A stretch of DNA of 64,000 nucleotides from assembly GCA_049840875.1 (NCBI GenBank), contig JASGJE010000019.1:434001-498000 (forward strand), given 5' to 3'. Both the position numbers and the translations under genes were made by a program. This document shows positions 44,903 through 54,086 of the stretch, piece after piece (position 1 is the stretch's first letter; each line of letters begins with the position of its first letter). Source of the stretch: JAFDYH01 sp049840875. Lineage in GTDB: Bacteria; Bacteroidota; Bacteroidia; Chitinophagales; Chitinophagaceae. The notes under the pieces were generated by a model. The model saw only the letters and a list, made by a program, of their open reading frames with translations. It was not told the origin of the DNA and ran no database searches.

Positions 44903-47035
44903 TTATTTGTTTTCAGCCAATGTTTGTTTGGGTTCTGCTTTGATATCACGGCCTACGCGTTGCAGATAAGCGATCAGTGCGATGATCTCCGCGTTTGAGG
45001 GCGTTTCAATCTTATCTTTTTTCAGGTTCGCAGCGATTGAATCCTCCTGAGATAGAAGGTCTTTATTGGCGATCTTATCATAGCCCTGCGGATAGGGAAC
45101 TCCCAGCGTTTGCATCGCCCTGATTTTCGCGGCGGTTGAACCGGTGTCCAGTGCATTATCCAATAACCATGGATATTGCGGCATGATTGAGCCGGGCGAC
45201 ATTGACCTGGGATCATACATGTGATTGTAATGCCAGCTATCGGGATATTTTCCTCCTTCCCTCGCGAGATCCGGGCCCGTTCGTTTGCTGCCCCACTGGA
45301 AGGGATGATCATATACGAATTCACCAGCTTTGGAATACTCACCATACCTGGCTACCTCGTCCCGGAATGGACGGATCATTTGTGAGTGACAGGTATAACA
45401 GCCTTCGCGCACGTAAATATCTCTTCCCTGCAGTTCAAGCGGTGTATAAGGTTTCACACTCGCTATAGTTGGAATATTTTCCTTTACCAGGAAAGTTGGA
45501 ATGAGTTCAATCAGTCCACCGATGGCTACAACAATTAAACTCAACACCAGCATTGTGACCGGTTTTCTCTCAAGGATGCGGTGCCAGTATTCTTTTTTAT
45601 GCGTAATCTCTTTTATTAGCGGCGCTGCTTCAGCTTCTTCGTTTGCTACGAAACTTCCCTGGCGGATAGTTTTGTAAAGATTATACACCATCAATGTCGC
45701 ACCAACGAGGTAAAGTGCTCCACCGATACTGCGCAATACATACAACGGTTTGATGTTGGTGACAGTTTCCAGGAACTGGAATTTTAACTGGCCTTCGGGG
45801 GTGAATGCTTTCCACATCAGGCTTTGTTCAAACCCCGCCCAATACATAGGAACAGCATAAATAATGATTCCGATAGTCCCGAGCCAGAAATGGTTAGTCG
45901 CCAGTTTTTTTGAATAGAGACTGGTCTGCCACATTTTTGGCACCATATAATACAGAATAGCAAAAGCCAGGAAGCCATTCCAGCCCAGACCTCCGATATG
46001 TACGTGCGCGATAGTCCAGTCCGTGAAGTGAGAGATGGCATTGATCGTTTTCAGGCTCAGCATCGGGCCTTCAAAGGTGGCCATGCCGTAGCAGGTGATG
46101 GCAACGACCATGAATTTCAAAACAGGGTCTTCCCTTACTTTATCCCAGGCGCCACGCAGGGTGAACAGGCCATTTAACATCCCTCCCCAACTGGGTGCAA
46201 TCAGCATTACCGAAAACACGACACCCAGTGATTGTGCCCAGTCGGGTAACGAAGTATAGAGCAAATGGTGAGGGCCGGCCCAGATATAAATAAATATCAG
46301 TGCCCAGAAATGGATAATGGAAAGCCGGTAGGAGTAAACAGGACGGTTCGCTGCTTTGGGCAGGAAATAATACATTAATCCGAGAACAGGGGTTGTCAAA
46401 AAGAAGGCCACTGCATTATGTCCGTACCACCATTGGACTAATGCATCCTGCACACCTGCATACCAACTATAGCTTTTGAGAAAAGAAACTGGGATTTCAA
46501 CTGAGTTTACAATATGCAGCAAGGCTACGGTGATCCAGGTTGCGATATAAAACCAGATCGCAACATATAAATGTTTTTCCCTTCTCTTAATGATAGTACC
46601 AAAGAGATTGATACCGAAAACAACCCAAACGAGTGTAATGGCGATATCAATCGGCCATTCCAGTTCAGCATATTCCTTGCCGGTTGTTTTTCCGAGGAGC
46701 AACGTGATTGCGGCAGCAGCAATAATCGCCTGCCAGCCCCAGAAGTGGAGCCAGCTGAGTTTATCGCTGAATAGCCGGGTCTTACACAAACGCTGCAATG
46801 AATAATAAATGCCCGCGAAAGAGGCGTTACCCACAAAGGCAAAAATGATCGCATTGGTGTGCAGCGGGCGTAAACGGCCAAACGTTGTAGGTGCAAAATT
46901 CAGGCTGACCTGCGGCAGGTAGATCTGAATGGCAACCCACAGACCGGCCAGCATGCCGACAATACCGAATAGGACGGTAGCATAACCAAAGGCACGGACA
47001 ATCCTGTTATCGTAATAGAATTTTTCAACTTGCAT
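44903..47035 (-). CDS. ccoNO: Fused cbb3 cytochrome c oxidase subunits I and II (CcoNO)
   Basis: 710 residues. The CcoN part (1-~480) is a 12-helix haem-copper oxidase core with haem b ligand H59 (LRPLHTNAI), CuB ligands H206 (YGHNAV) and H256-H257 (AGPHHLLYT), and haem ligands H344/H346 (IAHVHIGG). After a linker and one helix (VTMLVLSLIVVAIGGLIELIP) the CcoO part carries EGC-YT-CH-SQMIRPF and the distal Met near MSPGSIMPQYPW. Fusion of N and O is common in Bacteroidota. It is the catalytic subunit of the high-affinity terminal oxidase. Confidence 0.96.
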   Translation of the reverse strand: MQVEKFYYDNRIVRAFGYATVLFGIVGMLAGLWVAIQIYLPQVSLNFAPTTFGRLRPLHTNAIIFAFVGNASFAGIYYSLQRLCKTRLFSDKLSWLHFWGWQAIIAAAAITLLLGKTTGKEYAELEWPIDIAITLVWVVFGINLFGTIIKRREKHLYVAIWFYIATWITVALLHIVNSVEIPVSFLKSYSWYAGVQDALVQWWYGHNAVAFFLTTPVLGLMYYFLPKAANRPVYSYRLSIIHFWALIFIYIWAGPHHLLYTSLPDWAQSLGVVFSVMLIAPSWGGMLNGLFTLRGAWDKVREDPVLKFMVVAITCYGMATFEGPMLSLKTINAISHFTDWTIAHVHIGGLGWNGFLAFAILYYMVPKMWQTSLYSKKLATNHFWLGTIGIIIYAVPMYWAGFEQSLMWKAFTPEGQLKFQFLETVTNIKPLYVLRSIGGALYLVGATLMVYNLYKTIRQGSFVANEEAEAAPLIKEITHKKEYWHRILERKPVTMLVLSLIVVAIGGLIELIPTFLVKENIPTIASVKPYTPLELQGRDIYVREGCYTCHSQMIRPFRDEVARYGEYSKAGEFVYDHPFQWGSKRTGPDLAREGGKYPDSWHYNHMYDPRSMSPGSIMPQYPWLLDNALDTGSTAAKIRAMQTLGVPYPQGYDKIANKDLLSQEDSIAANLKKDKIETPSNAEIIALIAYLQRVGRDIKAEPKQTLAENK

Positions 47036-47047
47036 GAGCGGGTTTGT

Positions 47048-47215
47048 TTATTGTTTTAGTTTGGTTGAAGAGGAAGGCTTGTCATCAAACAGGATCCTCG
47101 ATGCGGGAGAAACGTCATCTTCAAACTGGCCGGTCCTGACTCCCCAGATAAATGCGAAAAGAAAAAGACCAGCTATGGATATACTTGCTATCAGCAAAAT
47201 GATGATGACGCTCAT
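47048..47215 (-). CDS. ccoS: cbb3 oxidase assembly protein CcoS
   Basis: 55 residues: MSVIIILLIASISIAGLFLFAFIWGVRTGQFEDD followed by a Ser/Lys-rich tail. The membrane helix ending in F-x-W-x-x-(R)xGQFEDD is the CcoS hallmark. It is the first gene after the cco promoter, 12 bp upstream of ccoNO. CcoS helps insert the haem and copper cofactors (family knowledge). Confidence 0.92.
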   Translation of the reverse strand: MSVIIILLIASISIAGLFLFAFIWGVRTGQFEDDVSPASRILFDDKPSSSTKLKQ

Positions 47216-47235
47216 CGGAATAGTTTAATCGGCCA

Positions 47236-47243
47236 TAAAAGTA
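47236..47243 (-). promoter_or_regulatory. -7 element of the cco operon (TACTTTTA)
   Basis: On the minus strand TACTTTTA matches TAnnTTTR. Its first T (47243) is exactly 51.5 bp from the centre of the palindrome at 47288-47301 and 28 bp upstream of the ccoS start. Confidence 0.65.
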
Positions 47244-47287
47244 TTAGCTGGATAAAGAGCAACATATAATCAAACTCACCAACAGGT

Positions 47288-47301
47288 ATGATTCTGGTCA
47301 T
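47288..47301. promoter_or_regulatory. CRP/FNR-type box of the cco operon
   Basis: ATGA-TTCTGG-TCAT, a perfect 4-bp-arm palindrome with a 6-bp spacer, 79.5 bp upstream of the ccoS start and 51.5 bp from the -7 element. Confidence 0.75.
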
Positions 47302-47443
47302 GTCCCATTATAACTTCCGTCTTATTTTCAAATTGAATGGGCTATGGCCAAACATTATTAGCGATTATGATTTTGATCATATCAGGAGGAAGGCATTTAC
47401 TATAATTTGTGGTACCTGGCTTCATGTCAGGTCTTTCAGAAGT

Positions 47444-47469
47444 ACCCGGCTTTCTTTTGATCGCCGGGT
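47444..47469. terminator. Hairpin downstream of ccoI
   Basis: ACCCGGC, a 12-base loop, then GCCGGGT, followed on the plus strand by TTTCTTTATTATT. It could end any plus-strand transcript; for ccoI transcripts on the minus strand the T-run is lacking, so its effect there is uncertain. Confidence 0.45.
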
Positions 47470-47501
47470 TTCTTTATTATTAAAGGGATTGTACAAGATT
47501 G

Positions 47502-49895
47502 CTATAACCGGAGATGTCTTGCATAATAGTTGCTGCTTCCAAAAGTCACCAATAAAATAGACAAAGAACTGCCCGGCATCAGTATTGCCGCAACGAGGGG
47601 AGAAAGAGTTCCCTGTGCAGCAAAAAAAAGACCGGTTACATTGTATAGAATTGACAGCATGAAACTAAACAGGACAATCCGTCGATTTGCCTTACAAATA
47701 CGTATCAATTTGTCAAGTTTCCACAAGGTGCCTGCTTCCATAATCGCATCACTGGCCGGTGTGAAATTGTTGCTATATTCAGACAAAGCTATACCGGTAT
47801 CGCTTTGTTTCAACGCGCCTGCATCATTCAGGCCGTCACCTATCATTACAACGGATTCTCCACGCCGCTGGAGGGATTTGATGTATTCCAATTTATCTTC
47901 CGGTGTCTGGTTGAATAGTAATGTTGTATCATTCCCCGTAAGTCGCGCAAGATTTTCTTTTTCTGCTTCATTGTCTCCCGAGATTACACTGATCCGGAAA
48001 TTTTTTTTCAATGTTTTAATCAATTCAGGTATGGCACTCCGGTAATAGTTGCTGAACTGGAACCATCCCCATAATTCATCATCAAAACCTACGAAAACAC
48101 AGGTCTTAGACGGTTCTTTCTGTTTACCAGTTATAAATTTGTAAGATCCTATTTTTACCATTGTATTTTTCACTATGCCCTCAATACCTTCTCCTGCTGT
48201 TTCCATGAATTCCCAGATTTCTGAAAGTTCGTTTTCATTTAGTTCCACCACTAATGCTTTACTTAAGGGATGACTGGACGATGCCGCAAGCGTGGCGATC
48301 TGTTGCTTTTGAATAGGCGAAAGGGAACGACCCATGTACTCAATTTTTTGTTGGCGAATGGAAGTCAGTGTTCCTGTCTTGTCAAAGACGATATGCGTTG
48401 CCGCTGCCATATTTTCGATCGTCTGTGCGTTCCGTAAAAACAGGTTGTTCCTGGAAAGGATTTTCAGAATATTTCCATTGGTCAGGCTATTGGAAAGTAG
48501 TAATGCACAGGGGCAGGCAATGATAAAAATAGCGGAGACTGCGGGCCATATTTTCGCTGTGTCATGAATGTACCAATAAAGTGAAGTCAGCAGGGCAATC
48601 CCCATAATAATATAGGTAAACCAACGGCTTAATAAGTGCACAAATGAAACTGCTTTATCTTCTTTGAGTTTTAATTCATCTCGGTTCCACAGCGATGTCA
48701 GGTAACTCTGGCTTACCTCCTTGACCACGAGAAGTTCAATATTTCCGCCTGTTTGCTTGCCTCCGGCGTAAACGAGTTCACCAATTTCTTTTCGAACAGT
48801 TGCGGATTCGCCTGTAACAAAGCTGTAATCGATAAACGCCTTGCCCCTTGTGAGGATCCCGTCTGCAGGAATTAATTCTTCGCTGTGAATGAGCAGGGTA
48901 TCTCCCGACTTGATCGCGGGCAATGGACGTGTTGATTCCTTTTGATTTTCTATTACAGAGACAGCTACCGGAAAATAGGATGTGTAGTCGCGGTCAAAGG
49001 ATAGCTGACGATAGGTCTTATCCTGGAGAACACGTCCTGCCAGCATAAAAAAGACGATTCCGGTCATGGAGTCAAAATAACCGCCGCCGCTTCCTGTGAT
49101 TACTTCCCACGCACTTCTTATGAAAGTAATAATAATCGCAAGAGCGATCGGTGCATCAATATTCAGAAATTTATGGCGCAGGCTCTTCCACGACGATTGA
49201 TAAAACGGGAAAGCAGAATAGAAGAAAACCGGTAATGCCAACATAAAATTCATCCAGCGAAAAATACTTCTGAGTTCTGTTTCGCTCGTGTCTATGCCGA
49301 GGTATTCCGGGAAACTCATCAGCATTATGTTGCCAAAACAGAACCCGGCTATGCCCAGGCGATAAATTAATTGTTTATTGATTCCCGGACGTTTTTCCTT
49401 TAGATCATTGAGACTGATATACGGTTCATACCCGATTTTTGTCAGTAGCTCGGCAGTTTTGCGAAGTGAGGTCTTTTTCCATTGCGTAACGACGGCGACT
49501 TCTTTTCTTGTAAAATTCACTTTGCTGGAAATGACTCCATCATCGAGGCGGTGAAGGTTTTCCAGCAGGTATAGGCAGGAGCTGCAATGCATCTGCGGCA
49601 AATAAAAACTGACATGCAGGAGTTCGTGATCTTTGAAACTGATGAGTGCTGTTTCGATTGAGGGATCATCCAGAAATGTGAACTTGTCGCCGCGGAGGTT
49701 TGTATTTTGCGGGATCCCAGGATTTTTATTCAGGTCGTAATATTCACAAAGGTCATTTTGATTAAGCAGATTATAAACCAGTTTACAACCTTCGCAACAA
49801 AACGATTTATCGCCAGTCCTGATTTTATTGGACATACAGGGTTCGCCGCAGTGATAGCAGCTTATTTTTTCTTTTATGCTCGTAGTTGTATGCAT
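47502..49895 (-). CDS. ccoI: Heavy-metal P-type ATPase, CcoI/FixI (CopA2)-type copper exporter
   Basis: 797 residues. The N-terminus has cysteine clusters C13-x2-C16-x3-C20 and CCEGC (~33-37) typical of the CcoI zinc-binding extension, then an HMA domain with MHC104-SS-C107. Membrane helices include ACPCALLLSNSLT (the CPC transport motif). The P-type core has the TGES-like TGESATV, DKTGTLT and MIGDGLNDAGALKQSD. It loads copper into the cbb3 oxidase (family knowledge). It is separated from ccoS by about 290 bp and must use its own promoter upstream of 49895; no matching box is seen there on this strand. Confidence 0.95.
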   Translation of the reverse strand: MHTTTSIKEKISCYHCGEPCMSNKIRTGDKSFCCEGCKLVYNLLNQNDLCEYYDLNKNPGIPQNTNLRGDKFTFLDDPSIETALISFKDHELLHVSFYLPQMHCSSCLYLLENLHRLDDGVISSKVNFTRKEVAVVTQWKKTSLRKTAELLTKIGYEPYISLNDLKEKRPGINKQLIYRLGIAGFCFGNIMLMSFPEYLGIDTSETELRSIFRWMNFMLALPVFFYSAFPFYQSSWKSLRHKFLNIDAPIALAIIITFIRSAWEVITGSGGGYFDSMTGIVFFMLAGRVLQDKTYRQLSFDRDYTSYFPVAVSVIENQKESTRPLPAIKSGDTLLIHSEELIPADGILTRGKAFIDYSFVTGESATVRKEIGELVYAGGKQTGGNIELLVVKEVSQSYLTSLWNRDELKLKEDKAVSFVHLLSRWFTYIIMGIALLTSLYWYIHDTAKIWPAVSAIFIIACPCALLLSNSLTNGNILKILSRNNLFLRNAQTIENMAAATHIVFDKTGTLTSIRQQKIEYMGRSLSPIQKQQIATLAASSSHPLSKALVVELNENELSEIWEFMETAGEGIEGIVKNTMVKIGSYKFITGKQKEPSKTCVFVGFDDELWGWFQFSNYYRSAIPELIKTLKKNFRISVISGDNEAEKENLARLTGNDTTLLFNQTPEDKLEYIKSLQRRGESVVMIGDGLNDAGALKQSDTGIALSEYSNNFTPASDAIMEAGTLWKLDKLIRICKANRRIVLFSFMLSILYNVTGLFFAAQGTLSPLVAAILMPGSSLSILLVTFGSSNYYARHLRL

Positions 49896-50014
49896 GGATT
49901 AAAAGATGCTGATAACTGGTGCTTAGTATTGGCACGACGTACAATGTTATACCGGCATTTCCTGACAGGGTATGATTTAATGTAGTCAGTAGTTGATTGT
50001 TATCAGGTGTTGGC

Positions 50015-50028
50015 ATGAGTAAAGTCAT
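50015..50028. promoter_or_regulatory. CRP/FNR-type box of ric
   Basis: ATGA-GTAAAG-TCAT. Its centre (50021.5) is exactly 29.5 bp upstream of the T that opens the -7 element TAATTTGT (50051). This short class of spacing recurs at ppsA and at one of the usp boxes. Confidence 0.75.
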
Positions 50029-50066
50029 TCACCAGCCTACCGTATTCTTATAATTTGTCCCCAAAT

Positions 50067-50831
50067 ATGAAAGCGTTACAGCCAACTCTAGCAGGAATCG
50101 AAATAAGCGCCAACTCCACTGTGAGTGAAATTGTCAGAGAACACTACCAGGCGGCGGCTATTTTTCAAAAATATAATATTGAATACTGTTGCGGTGGCCG
50201 GTGGCCGTTAGACATGGTGTGTATGATGAAAGGGATTGAATTCGGTCAGTTAAAAAAGGAGCTGCAGGATGTGACAAGGGTGACTACCCTTTCATTATAC
50301 AGTTTGTATCACAACTGGACTGTCGATTTCCTGACTGATTATATCATAAATGTCCATCATGCCTACCTCCGTCACACTTTAGCCTCCACTGGAGAAATGC
50401 TGCGGCAATTTGCCGATAAGCATCAGAAAAAATATCCGGAGATGCAACAGGTCACCGGATTGTTTGAACAACTCAGCAGCGATCTTTTGACGCACCTACG
50501 ACACGAGGAAGAGGTGGTTTTTCCTTACATCTGCCAGGTGATGCATGCGCACGAAAACAGCGATTCCTATGCTGCCCTGCTGGTGAAGACACTCCGGAAA
50601 CCGCTCGATAAAATGATTCAGCAGGAACACGAATTCCTGGAAACGCCTTTACTGAAAATTCGCGAACTGACCCATAATTACGCCCAGCCCGAAAATGTGT
50701 GCATCAGTCACCTGGTTGCCCTTTCACGGTTAAAAGAGTTGGACAATGACCTGTTGCAGCATATTTACCTGGAAAATCATGTATTATTTCCTAAGGCTAT
50801 ACTGGTCGAAAAAGAGCTGCTGGGAAGATGA
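50067..50831 (+). CDS. ric: Ric/YtfE/ScdA-type iron-sulfur cluster repair di-iron protein
   Basis: 254 residues from the ATG giving MKALQPTLAGIEIS; an upstream TTG would overlap the -7 element. The N-terminal DUF542 domain has STVSEIVREHYQAAAIFQKYNIEYC-C-GG with the Cys pair (C41-C42). A hemerythrin-like domain provides the di-iron ligands in NVHHAYLRHT, THLRHEEEVVFPY, QEHEFLE and LENHVLFPKA. Ric proteins repair or protect Fe-S clusters after nitric oxide or oxidative damage (family knowledge). Placement beside the cbb3 cluster under the same type of box ties it to low-oxygen metabolism. Confidence 0.92.
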   Translation: MKALQPTLAGIEISANSTVSEIVREHYQAAAIFQKYNIEYCCGGRWPLDMVCMMKGIEFGQLKKELQDVTRVTTLSLYSLYHNWTVDFLTDYIINVHHAYLRHTLASTGEMLRQFADKHQKKYPEMQQVTGLFEQLSSDLLTHLRHEEEVVFPYICQVMHAHENSDSYAALLVKTLRKPLDKMIQQEHEFLETPLLKIRELTHNYAQPENVCISHLVALSRLKELDNDLLQHIYLENHVLFPKAILVEKELLGR

Positions 50832-50917
50832 GCGATCAACGGTAGTGTATTGGCGCATAAATCTTTTGACAGATTAATATGCGATTTTGTAATTATCGAC
50901 CGAAATCATATTCCCGA

Positions 50918-50931
50918 CTGATTACCGTCAC
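50918..50931. promoter_or_regulatory. CRP/FNR-type box upstream of the DUF2892 gene
   Basis: CTGA-TTACCG-TCAC, matching TGA-N6-TCA. It is 75.5 bp upstream of the start codon, similar to the usp promoters, but the best -7 candidate (TATTATCA at 50977) is weak and 52.5 bp away. Confidence 0.45.
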
Positions 50932-50999
50932 ATTTTATCTATAGGGCCTTTCAGAAATTTGAGTTGAGCGCATCACTATTATCAACTTAATTTTTATTT

Positions 51000-51221
51000 A
51001 TGAAAAAGAATATGGGAACTGCCGACAGGATCATTCGCACGATTGTGGCACTTGTGATTGTTTTTCTTTTTATACAAAAACAGATTACAGGTATTGTCGG
51101 TTATGTCCTGATAGCTTTTGCTGCGGTATTTCTGGTAACAAGCCTTTTCGGAACTTGTCCGCTTTATTCACTTTTTGGACTAAGCACTTGTGGCAAAAAG
51201 CAAACGATAAAAATCAACTAA
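51000..51221 (+). CDS. DUF2892 (YgaP-type) small membrane protein
   Basis: 73 residues: MKKNMGTADRIIRTIVALVIVFLFIQKQITG followed by a second helix (GYVLIAFAAVFLVTSLFG) and CPLYSLFGLSTCGKK. The NxGxxDRxIR start, two helices and the C-P-L-Y-x-x-x-G-x-x-T-C end are the DUF2892 signature. Often linked to rhodanese or sulfur metabolism; function unknown. It is a single gene with a TGA-N6-TCA box upstream. Confidence 0.85.
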   Translation: MKKNMGTADRIIRTIVALVIVFLFIQKQITGIVGYVLIAFAAVFLVTSLFGTCPLYSLFGLSTCGKKQTIKIN

Positions 51222-51472
51222 CTACCGGCGTTATAACGGGACGCTTAGAAACATAGATGCGGGTCATGCATGAAACTTACAGCCTGCGCAGGAGGACCGG
51301 GACAGGTGTTATTGACAACGAAAAGTTTTGCTGTAGCAAATACGATTCCCAGTCTTTTGGATATTTCAATGTTTGTAACAAAATACAAGTGAAATCAACG
51401 ATACGGTAAAGCTGATGTGCAGATGCGAGGTCGGTTAATTTCCTATATTTATAACAAATCGCCTTACAATAT

Positions 51473-52726
51473 ATGCCACTCAGCCAAGGGTATGAACACC
51501 TTATTTCCTTATTTGAAAATGCGACGGAAGGAATTATTCTGACCGATAATTCCGGCGACATGATTCTCTTCAATCCTGCCGCAGAAAGAATGTTTGGTTA
51601 CAAAAGTGCTGAAATTGTCGGCAAACCGATAGAACAGTTGATACCGGAACAATTTAAAGCCAGCCATCACCGGCTCCGGGAAGGGTTTTATAAGCAACCT
51701 TCAAACAGGGCAATGGGTCAGAACCGGGATTTGTACGGGAGGCGGAAAGATGGCTCCAATCTTCCGGTCGAAGTCAGCCTGAGTTATTATCGAAAGGAAG
51801 ACAAGCTCTATGTAATTGCTTTCATTGTGGACATCACGCGCCGAAAGGAGATCGAAAAAAACATGAAACGGCAACAGGCAGAGCTCGAACGTATCAGTAA
51901 TGAAATAAGAAAGTTAAATGCGGAACTGGAAATGAAAGTGGAAGAACGGACGATGATTCTTAAAGAGGCACTTCAGAAATTGGAAGAATCGCAGGTTGAG
52001 CTCAGTGAATCTCTTGATAAAGAAAAGCAGCTGAATGAGATCAAAAGCAGGTTTGTATCAATGGCATCACATGAATTCCGGACACCACTGAGCACAGTTC
52101 TTTCTTCCGCATCACTTCTTTCACGATATACCCACACAGAAGAGCAGGATAAACGGAATAAACATATTGAAAAAATAAAGAACTCTGTGAAACACCTCAA
52201 TGATATATTGGAAGATTTTCTATCGCTGGGCAAACTGGATGAAGGGAAAGTACAGACACAATTGATACAATTAGATTTAAAAGAATCAATCGCCGATATA
52301 ATTGAGGAAATGAAGCCGATGCTCAAACCATTGCAGCAGGTTGATTTTGGATTCACGGGAAAAGAATATATTTTTTCAGATAGGAAATTATTGAAAAATA
52401 TTTTGATTAACCTGATCAGCAATGCTATTAAATTTTCAAGGGACGAAGGGCGGATCACGGTGAAAGCTGCTGTCGATGATCAATCCATTACACTAAAGGT
52501 AATGGACAATGGAATCGGTATCGGTGAGGAAGATAAGCTTCACTTGTTTTCCAGTTTTTTTCGCGGAGGTAACGCAATCAATATCCAGGGCACCGGTCTC
52601 GGACTACATATTGTAAAGCGGTATGCAGATTTACTCGGAGGCCAGGTCAACCTCGAGAGTCAATTGGAAGAAGGCACGACCGTTACTGTAACATTGCCCG
52701 CTCATCAACAATCAAACTATCAATAA
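51473..52726 (+). CDS. PAS-domain sensor histidine kinase, partner of the receiver-CRP regulator
   Basis: 417 residues, no membrane segment. A PAS/PAC domain (~8-125; LISLFENATEGIILTDNSGDMILFNPAAERMFGYKSAEIVGKPIEQLIP) is followed by a coiled coil (~125-190), HisKA with phospho-His in FVSMASHEFRTPLSTVLSSASLLSRY and HATPase_c with KVMDNGIGIGEEDKLHLFSSFFRG and GTGLGLHIVKRYADLLGG. It lies 17 bp upstream of the receiver-CRP gene, so the two form a dedicated pair. The PAS segment resembles FixL-type sensors in sequence pattern (including RLREGF and QNRDLYGRRKDG); haem binding is possible but not shown. Confidence 0.92.
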   Translation: MPLSQGYEHLISLFENATEGIILTDNSGDMILFNPAAERMFGYKSAEIVGKPIEQLIPEQFKASHHRLREGFYKQPSNRAMGQNRDLYGRRKDGSNLPVEVSLSYYRKEDKLYVIAFIVDITRRKEIEKNMKRQQAELERISNEIRKLNAELEMKVEERTMILKEALQKLEESQVELSESLDKEKQLNEIKSRFVSMASHEFRTPLSTVLSSASLLSRYTHTEEQDKRNKHIEKIKNSVKHLNDILEDFLSLGKLDEGKVQTQLIQLDLKESIADIIEEMKPMLKPLQQVDFGFTGKEYIFSDRKLLKNILINLISNAIKFSRDEGRITVKAAVDDQSITLKVMDNGIGIGEEDKLHLFSSFFRGGNAINIQGTGLGLHIVKRYADLLGGQVNLESQLEEGTTVTVTLPAHQQSNYQ

Positions 52727-52743
52727 TAAATTAAGATAACTCC

Positions 52744-53799
52744 ATGAAATCTGTTCTTGTTATAGAAGATAATGCTGACATACGGGATAATACAGCCGAG
52801 ATTCTTGAAATGGCCGGTTATAAAACATTCACTGCTGAGAATGGTAAAAGGGGTGTCGAGATTGCGGCTAAAGAACGTCCCGACCTTATTGTTTGTGATA
52901 TTATGATGCCTGAACTCGACGGCTACGGGGTACTTCATTTATTACGGAAGAACGCCGATACACAATATATACCCTTTATTTTCCTCACGGCAAAAGCAGA
53001 ACGAAATGATTTCAGGAAAGGAATGGATATGGGAGCGGATGATTATATCACAAAGCCTTTTGAAGATATTGAACTCCTGAGTGCCATTGAAGTGCGATTG
53101 AAAAAAAATGAAGTGCTGGAGAAGAAATATGCCCTTTCACAAACGGGTATCAGTGAATTTTTAAAAGATGTCAAGGATGCCGGTCTTATTACTCATTTGT
53201 CATCGCAATATGAAATTGCAGCTTATACAAAGAAGCAAACATTATATCAGGAGGGAAAACGTCCGCGTTTTTTGTTTTATCTCATGAAAGGGAAGGTCAA
53301 AGGTTACAAAATACATGAGGACGGAAAAGAATATATCACTGATATTTTCACTGCCGGCGATTTTATCGGATATTCAGCACTCATAGAAAATACAAACTAT
53401 GATGATACCGTGCTGGTTCTTGAAGATGCAGAGATTCTGCAGGTACCCCGGGAAGATTTCCTGGAGATGGTTTACGGAGACATCAACGTAGCAGCTCGGT
53501 TTATCCGCCTGATTACGCAGAATGTCAAAGAAAAAGAGTCACGTTTACTGAACCTCGCCTACAGTTCACTGAGGAAAAGAGTTGCCAAAGCCCTGACGGA
53601 TATTCATAAGAAGTTCAATACGGAAGGCAAGGACAATCCGATTGAGATTTCGAGAGATGATATTGCACACTATGTCGGCACTGCGACTGAATCATTGATC
53701 CGTACGCTGAGTGATTTTAAAGCAGAAAGACTAATTGAAATAAAAGAGGGAAAAATCAAAATACTGGCGGAAGAAAAATTAAAGAACCTGGTGTTTTAA
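52744..53799 (+). CDS. Receiver-CRP fusion transcription regulator
   Basis: 351 residues. The receiver (1-120) has VIEDNADIRDN, phospho-acceptor D52 in LIVCDIMMPELDG, T82 in FIFLTAKAE and K104 in YITKPFEDIE. A cyclic-nucleotide-binding-like domain (~150-245) includes LYQEGKRPRFLFYLMKGKVKGYKIHEDGKEYITDIFTAGDFIGY. A CRP-type helix-turn-helix (~300-335) reads ISRDDIAHYVGTATESLIRTLSDFKAERLI. In the recognition helix E316 and R320 match the Glu/Arg pair that reads TGA in CRP and FNR. There are no FNR-type iron-sulfur cysteines (only C51), so control should come by phosphorylation from the kinase at 51473. Confidence 0.93.
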   Translation: MKSVLVIEDNADIRDNTAEILEMAGYKTFTAENGKRGVEIAAKERPDLIVCDIMMPELDGYGVLHLLRKNADTQYIPFIFLTAKAERNDFRKGMDMGADDYITKPFEDIELLSAIEVRLKKNEVLEKKYALSQTGISEFLKDVKDAGLITHLSSQYEIAAYTKKQTLYQEGKRPRFLFYLMKGKVKGYKIHEDGKEYITDIFTAGDFIGYSALIENTNYDDTVLVLEDAEILQVPREDFLEMVYGDINVAARFIRLITQNVKEKESRLLNLAYSSLRKRVAKALTDIHKKFNTEGKDNPIEISRDDIAHYVGTATESLIRTLSDFKAERLIEIKEGKIKILAEEKLKNLVF

Positions 53800-53825
53800 A
53801 ATTTCCTATTGAACATACTGTTCTT

Positions 53826-54086
53826 TCAGGCGTTCTGAAATTCTTTTAATTCCGATAGCTCCAAACTAAGTTCATTTTGTTTCTGCAATGACCAGTGATT
53901 GGTCAACGTTGTTTGTAACCAACGTCTGTCGGCCTGCCGGAGTACCCTGGCCTTCAATTTAAATTTATCCCTTAATATGATTTCCAACTCATACAGCTTC
54001 ATTTCCGGAACTACCTTAAGCACTCCGTCAGCTATCAAATACTGGTAGTCACCGATCCGGTTACCATGACCTTTTTTTGTATGCAT
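53826..54086 (-). CDS. Hypothetical small protein
   Basis: 86 residues: GDYQYLIADGVLKVVPEMKLYELEIILRDKFKLKARVLRQADRRWLQTTLTNHWSLQKQNELSLELSELKEF. It is soluble and mixed alpha/beta, with conserved-looking VLRxxxRxWxxT and WSLxxQN motifs that I associate with uncharacterised Bacteroidota proteins next to stress genes. Function unknown. It is convergent with the receiver-CRP gene. Confidence 0.65.
   Translation of the reverse strand: MHTKKGHGNRIGDYQYLIADGVLKVVPEMKLYELEIILRDKFKLKARVLRQADRRWLQTTLTNHWSLQKQNELSLELSELKEFQNA

Larger units (their letters stand above)
47216..47501. other. Promoter region between ccoI and ccoS with two hairpins
   Basis: Nearly 290 bp with no gene. It contains the cco promoter elements and, near 47413-47431, an ACCTG/CAGGT hairpin plus the stronger hairpin at 47444-47469. 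Confidence 0.5.
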
